Assembly: GCA_965153355.1 (NCBI GenBank)
Contig: OZ231127.1
Span: 46,004,001-46,068,000 of the forward strand
DNA: 64,000 bases
Source: Flaccisagitta enflata
Taxonomy: Eukaryota; Chaetognatha; Sagittoidea; Aphragmophora
Direction: 5' to 3'
The position numbers and the translations under genes were made by a program. Positions 59,661 to 64,000 of this stretch are shown here, one piece after another. Position 1 is the stretch's first letter. Each line of letters starts with the position of its first letter. The notes beneath the pieces are model-generated. The model was not told the origin of the DNA and ran no database searches. It saw nothing but the letters and a program-made list of their open reading frames with translations.

Positions 59661-59984
59661 CAGGAGTGTATAATGTTGAGCATTATCCCCTGGTGGGGGG
59701 GGGGAATAAAATCAAATGGTTTGGGGATGGGGAAGAAAATCAAAAGCTTGAAAAAAAGAAAAAAGAAAATTTTTGAAGATTTTACACTTCTGGCAGTACC
59801 AAAAGGTAAAATGTAATTACTACAACACAATTTAACACTATTAAAACCTTAGATATACTGTTTTATAGCTGTGAGGGTAGAAAAAAACAAAGATTTCGTA
59901 ACGCGATGCGATGCGTCGCGGGGAAGAAAATCAAATGCAGGGGGGGGGGAGAAATCAAATGCCACTCAACTTTATACACCCCTG
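59661..59984 (-). mobile_element. hAT-like MITE (family C, copy 4)
   Basis: Ends CAGGAGTGTATAATGTTGAG / CTCAACTTTATACACCCCTG with a perfect 8-bp target duplication ATGAATCT (59653-59660, 59985-59992). Internal GCGATGCGATGCGTCGCG palindrome-like centre. Confidence 0.93.
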
Positions 59985-59992
59985 ATGAATCT

Positions 59993-61415
59993 CATTGGTC
60001 AGTTCCCAGCCTATCAAACATGAAAGCATGAATCATCTCGCATTAATAATCTAGTGTCATTGAAAAAATATGAAAGCGGATGATGGAAACTCTTCACTTA
60101 GCAATGGGCAGGGGCAGTGATGCAGGTGGGTTGGGTCAGCTTTACAAGTAAACTGAGGCATCTTACAGATGTTTGCTGATGCTTCTAGAGACAATCCATA
60201 CTACTAAGTACATCACACAGCCAAGTATATCTCAGCTAAGTATACACTTTTTTTTATAAGAACATCATTTTTTGAGCAAGCTCTCAATGTTGTTAAATTT
60301 TGAGCAGTTTCAACGCTTGAACGTTCTTAAATTGTTCTTGATTTAAACGCACTTTTTAACCTTCAATTAAGAATATTCTTAAGTATGTCATTAAAAAGAA
60401 AATGAAGGAAATTGTCAATGAAACAAAAAGTAGCAGATTTAAACGTTTTAAGTGAATTAAAATCAATGTAAGTAGAAAAATACATGCTGTAAAAAAAACA
60501 TGATTTGCTGAACATAAAAGATACAGTCTGTCCATTTAAAAAGAACAAATGATAAGAAAATGGCAAAAAAAATGTTCTTAGATTTTTTAGATTTTAAGTC
60601 TAATGTTGTTAAATTTTTGAGGAAATGAAGCTTTCCATTGTTCTTAGAATGTTCAAAAATTTTTAATGATTTGAAGCCTAACGTTCTTATAAACTTGGTT
60701 CTTATAAAAAGAAAAAAGTGTATCTCAGCTAAATAGATCTCAGCTAAGTATATATCACAGCCAATACAGTACACCCATCTAAAGAAAAAGTTCATATTCT
60801 TAAAAAGCGGTAGCTCAAAAAAATATGACACGCTTCTTTTGAGCACGCAATTTCCTTGCCACTTTAGCTAACATACTACAAGATAAGTTTGTATTCATAA
60901 TATTCGTTCCTTGTGCTGATTTTGAACAACAACTGCATCAATACGCTTTTTTAACCATCATTTGTGGGAAAAATATCTTTGATCAACAATATATGTAGAG
61001 AAAAGCAATGGATTAGGAAATTGTCTTACTGAAAACTGAGTGTAGGTATACGACCTAATTTTTCCAAATTGATGACAGTACTCTTTCATTGGCCTTTTTC
61101 ACTGAAACATGTCTCTGAGGTGAGGTTTTGGGAGGTTTCGGACATTTTTGGCCCGAAAAAATCCAATTGACCCCAATAATTATATGACTTTTTTGATGAA
61201 GAAATTAGCGAGATTTTTGGCTGCTGTTTTTCTTGCAGTTGGCCCTTTAAAATAATAATAGATAAGGTCAAAAATGCCTGAAAACCTCCAGAAACTTACT
61301 ACATACATTGTATGTAAGTATTTAAAAAAAATGAGCCGATTCTGTGAGCTTTATTTGAATTATGAGGTGCTTGAAAGAGTCATTTGAAATGAAAATTAGG
61401 ATATTCCTCAGAAAA
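59993..61415. other. no gene seen
   Basis: AT-rich DNA. CTCAGCTAAGTATA / CACAGCCAAGTATATCTCAGC short repeats occur at 60210-60240 and 60720-60760. Confidence 0.45.
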
Positions 61416-61424
61416 TGGTTTCCA

Positions 61425-62590
61425 CGGGGGGGGGGGGGGTATTTGACACTTGCAGGGGGTATTTGACATTTGCGGGGGGTAGTTAACACTTGCGGGGGTA
61501 GTTGACACTTGCGGGGGTAGTTGACACTTGGGGTAGTTGGCACTTGGGGGTTGGTTGACACTTGTGGAGGGTAGTTGACATTTTGGGGTAGTTGACACTT
61601 GTGGGGTAGTTGACACTGCAGGTGTAGTTGACACTTGGGGGTAGTCAACACTTGGGGGTAGTTGACACTTGCAGGGTAGTTGACACTTGTAGGGGTGGTT
61701 GACACTTGCAAGAAGTAGTTGACACTTGCAAGGGTAGTTGACACTTGCAGGATAGTTGACACTTGCGGGGAGCTGACACTGGGGGTAGTTGACACTGCGG
61801 GGAGTAGTGACACTTTGTGGGATAGTTGACACCTTGGGATAGTTGACACTTCGGGGGTAGTTGACACTTGGGGTAGTTGACACTTGGAGGGGGAGTTGAC
61901 ACTTGCAGGGTTAGTTGACACTTGCGGGGGTAGTTGACACTTGCGGGGGGTAGTTGACACTTGGGGGGGTAGTTGACACTTGTGGGGGGGTAGTTGACAC
62001 TTACGGGGGTAGTTGACACTTACGGGGGGTAGTTGACACTTGGAGGGTAGTTGACACTTATGGGGGTAGTTGATCATTGCGGGGGTACTGACACTTGCTG
62101 TGTAGTTGACACTTGTAAAAACACTGGCAGGGTAGTTGACACTTGTGGGGTAGTTGATGCTTCGGGGTTATTTGACACTTATGGGGGTAGTTGACACTTG
62201 TGGGGGTAATCGACACTCTGTGGGGGTAGTGGACTCTGCAGGGTGGTTGACACTTGCAAGAGAAGACACGTGCGGGGGTAGTTGACACTTGCGGGGTAGT
62301 TGACACTCATGGGGTAGTTGACACTTTGTGGGGGTGGTTGACACTTGCGGGGGGTAGTTGACACTTGCGGGGGGTAGTTGACACTTTCGGGGATAGTTGA
62401 CACTTACTTGGGGTAGTTGACACTTACTGGGGGTAGTTGACACTTGAGGGCGGAAATTGACCCTTGTGGGGGGGTAGTTGAAACTTGTGGGGGGTGGTTG
62501 ACACTTGTAGGGGATAGTTGAACCTTACAGGGGTAGTTGACACTTGATGGGGTTAGTTGACACTTGCGGGATGGCGGGGTAGTCGACGCA
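61425..62590. repeat. GTAGTTGACACTTGCGGGG minisatellite, about 1.2 kb
   Basis: About 60 units of 17-21 bp with variable G-runs. Frames on the minus strand (CQLPPQVSTTP) are by-products. Confidence 0.95.
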
Positions 62591-63580
62591 TGTTAGGGGT
62601 AAATTCTGAATTTCACGTATAAACTCATAATCCGATTCGGTAAGGAAACATGCGAGTACAATCGATTCTTTATCGCATGTGTGATGAATCAATGTTAGTG
62701 TTAAACATAAACACGGGCAAAGAAAAGGGTGAAAAATCGAGCTTATAGCGTCATCTTTAAACCGCCAGAGAGGCTGAGAGAGGAGGAACTGAACTTTGGT
62801 AAATAGCTCATTGGAAAGATAAAACAAAGAGGAATCGAACCATCTCGCGTGCAAAAATACTCATAGTTGCATACTCGCGTAATCTTCGATAGAAGGAAAA
62901 AAAAGAAAAAATAACTGTCTTATTTTTGTAGCACGTGGTTATAATTGACACCAGTCGATAGCTCTCTAAATTCCCTTTCCAAAAAATATTCGGTTTGGAT
63001 TATACGGTCAATTTAAACATTTTTACTGAACCTAAAGCGGAAGCAATCAATCGGCCTTATTCCTTTTTCGCTCGCGTCTAGAACAATTTCCAACGCGCAA
63101 GCGATTAGCCGTTATACCTACTCACTGAGTGATAAAATTCTTAAGAGAATTCCACGGAAAACTCTTAATCTGCTTCCAAACAAACTTTTTTGCATTTCCA
63201 AGAACATGGCTTCCTTCCTACGTGTCTTTGGAAGAGGGCCATGTTTCCAGTTTTTTGAAATTATCATTTTCTATGCAAATTAAGAGTTTTCCGTGGGGCC
63301 TTATATAGTGCTAAAAGAGAATTTTCTTCAGAAAATGTATGATTTTTTGTTGCATATTGGTACATTTCATACTGTTCAAGTCATCCCTATGAAATTTCCA
63401 AGCAAATTCTTAGAGAGTGTGCACTTCCACATATGTTAGACACTTCAATGGAAGTGTCTGAGCGATTTTTCTTTTGAGTGAAAAACTGGCTGCGGCAGTG
63501 AAAATCGCGAATTTTGGGAGACCGTGTCATATGTTGGGAGAGGGAGGGGAAAATGATAGAAAACTTTGGAGTAGAGAGTA
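62591..63580. other. no gene seen
   Basis: Mixed DNA with no recognisable frame. GAATTCCACGGAAAACTCTTAA (63148-63170) is partly inverted at 63283-63297. Confidence 0.45.
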
Positions 63581-63589
63581 AGAAAGTAT

Positions 63590-63930
<341 letters not shown>

Positions 63931-64000
63931 TAAATGAGGAGAGATAACAACGACATCGTTGCACATTGGTATCATTACACCAAGAAGAAGAAAAAGAAGA

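Overview
The window is nuclear DNA of an animal, most likely a marine-type invertebrate. The evidence is split genes with GT-AG introns, a rhodopsin-class receptor, animal-like DDB1, CREC-family and TRIP13 sequences, and degenerate CCCTAA (TTAGGG-type) repeat tracts. I cannot name the species. Very little of the 64 kb is coding. The rest is microsatellites, minisatellites and several families of inverted-repeat elements.

Left third (1-22.9 kb): one minus-strand gene, DDB1, fully reconstructable as 20 exons. The joined frame closes exactly (3600 nt, 1199 codons plus stop). Its introns hold a 2-kb GAATG-type array, GC-rich foldback elements with minisatellite cores, two blocks of a 30-bp CAA-rich minisatellite, a hAT-like MITE with a perfect 8-bp target duplication, and a 5.0-kb DNA transposon. 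That transposon carries a multi-exon plus-strand transposase-like gene and long inverted repeats, and sits inside a telomere-like repeat tract.

Middle (22.9-47.5 kb): no gene recognised. It holds a composite structure of two 620-bp direct repeats, recurrent hairpin-plus-(GGTC)n elements, CAGTC-ended foldback elements, further MITE copies, and long GA/CA/AAAG/AAG tracts. A 10-N gap (44698-44707) marks an assembly join. To its right are a 165-bp tandem repeat and a GT-rich tract that is an inverted copy of the last DDB1 intron.

Right (47.5-64 kb): an inverted second copy of the terminal DDB1 exon and its 3' flank, followed within 420 bp by a calumenin/reticulocalbin gene (plus strand, two exons, C-terminal HDEF). 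Then come an isolated first exon that looks like the HORMA-binding N-terminal domain of TRIP13/PCH2, a frame-broken glutamine-rich tract, and two internal exons of a class A GPCR (TM4 and TM5). The window ends in AT-rich DNA, a 1.2-kb GTTGACACTTG minisatellite and an AAAG tract.

The genes do not form a functional unit. DDB1 is a CUL4 ubiquitin-ligase adaptor in the nucleus, calumenin-type proteins are calcium binders of the ER lumen, TRIP13 remodels HORMA proteins, and the GPCR sits in the plasma membrane. The most notable non-gene signals are the transposon-telomeric-repeat association, the two repeat families whose palindromes differ by compensatory changes, and the inverted DDB1-end duplication flanking an assembly gap.
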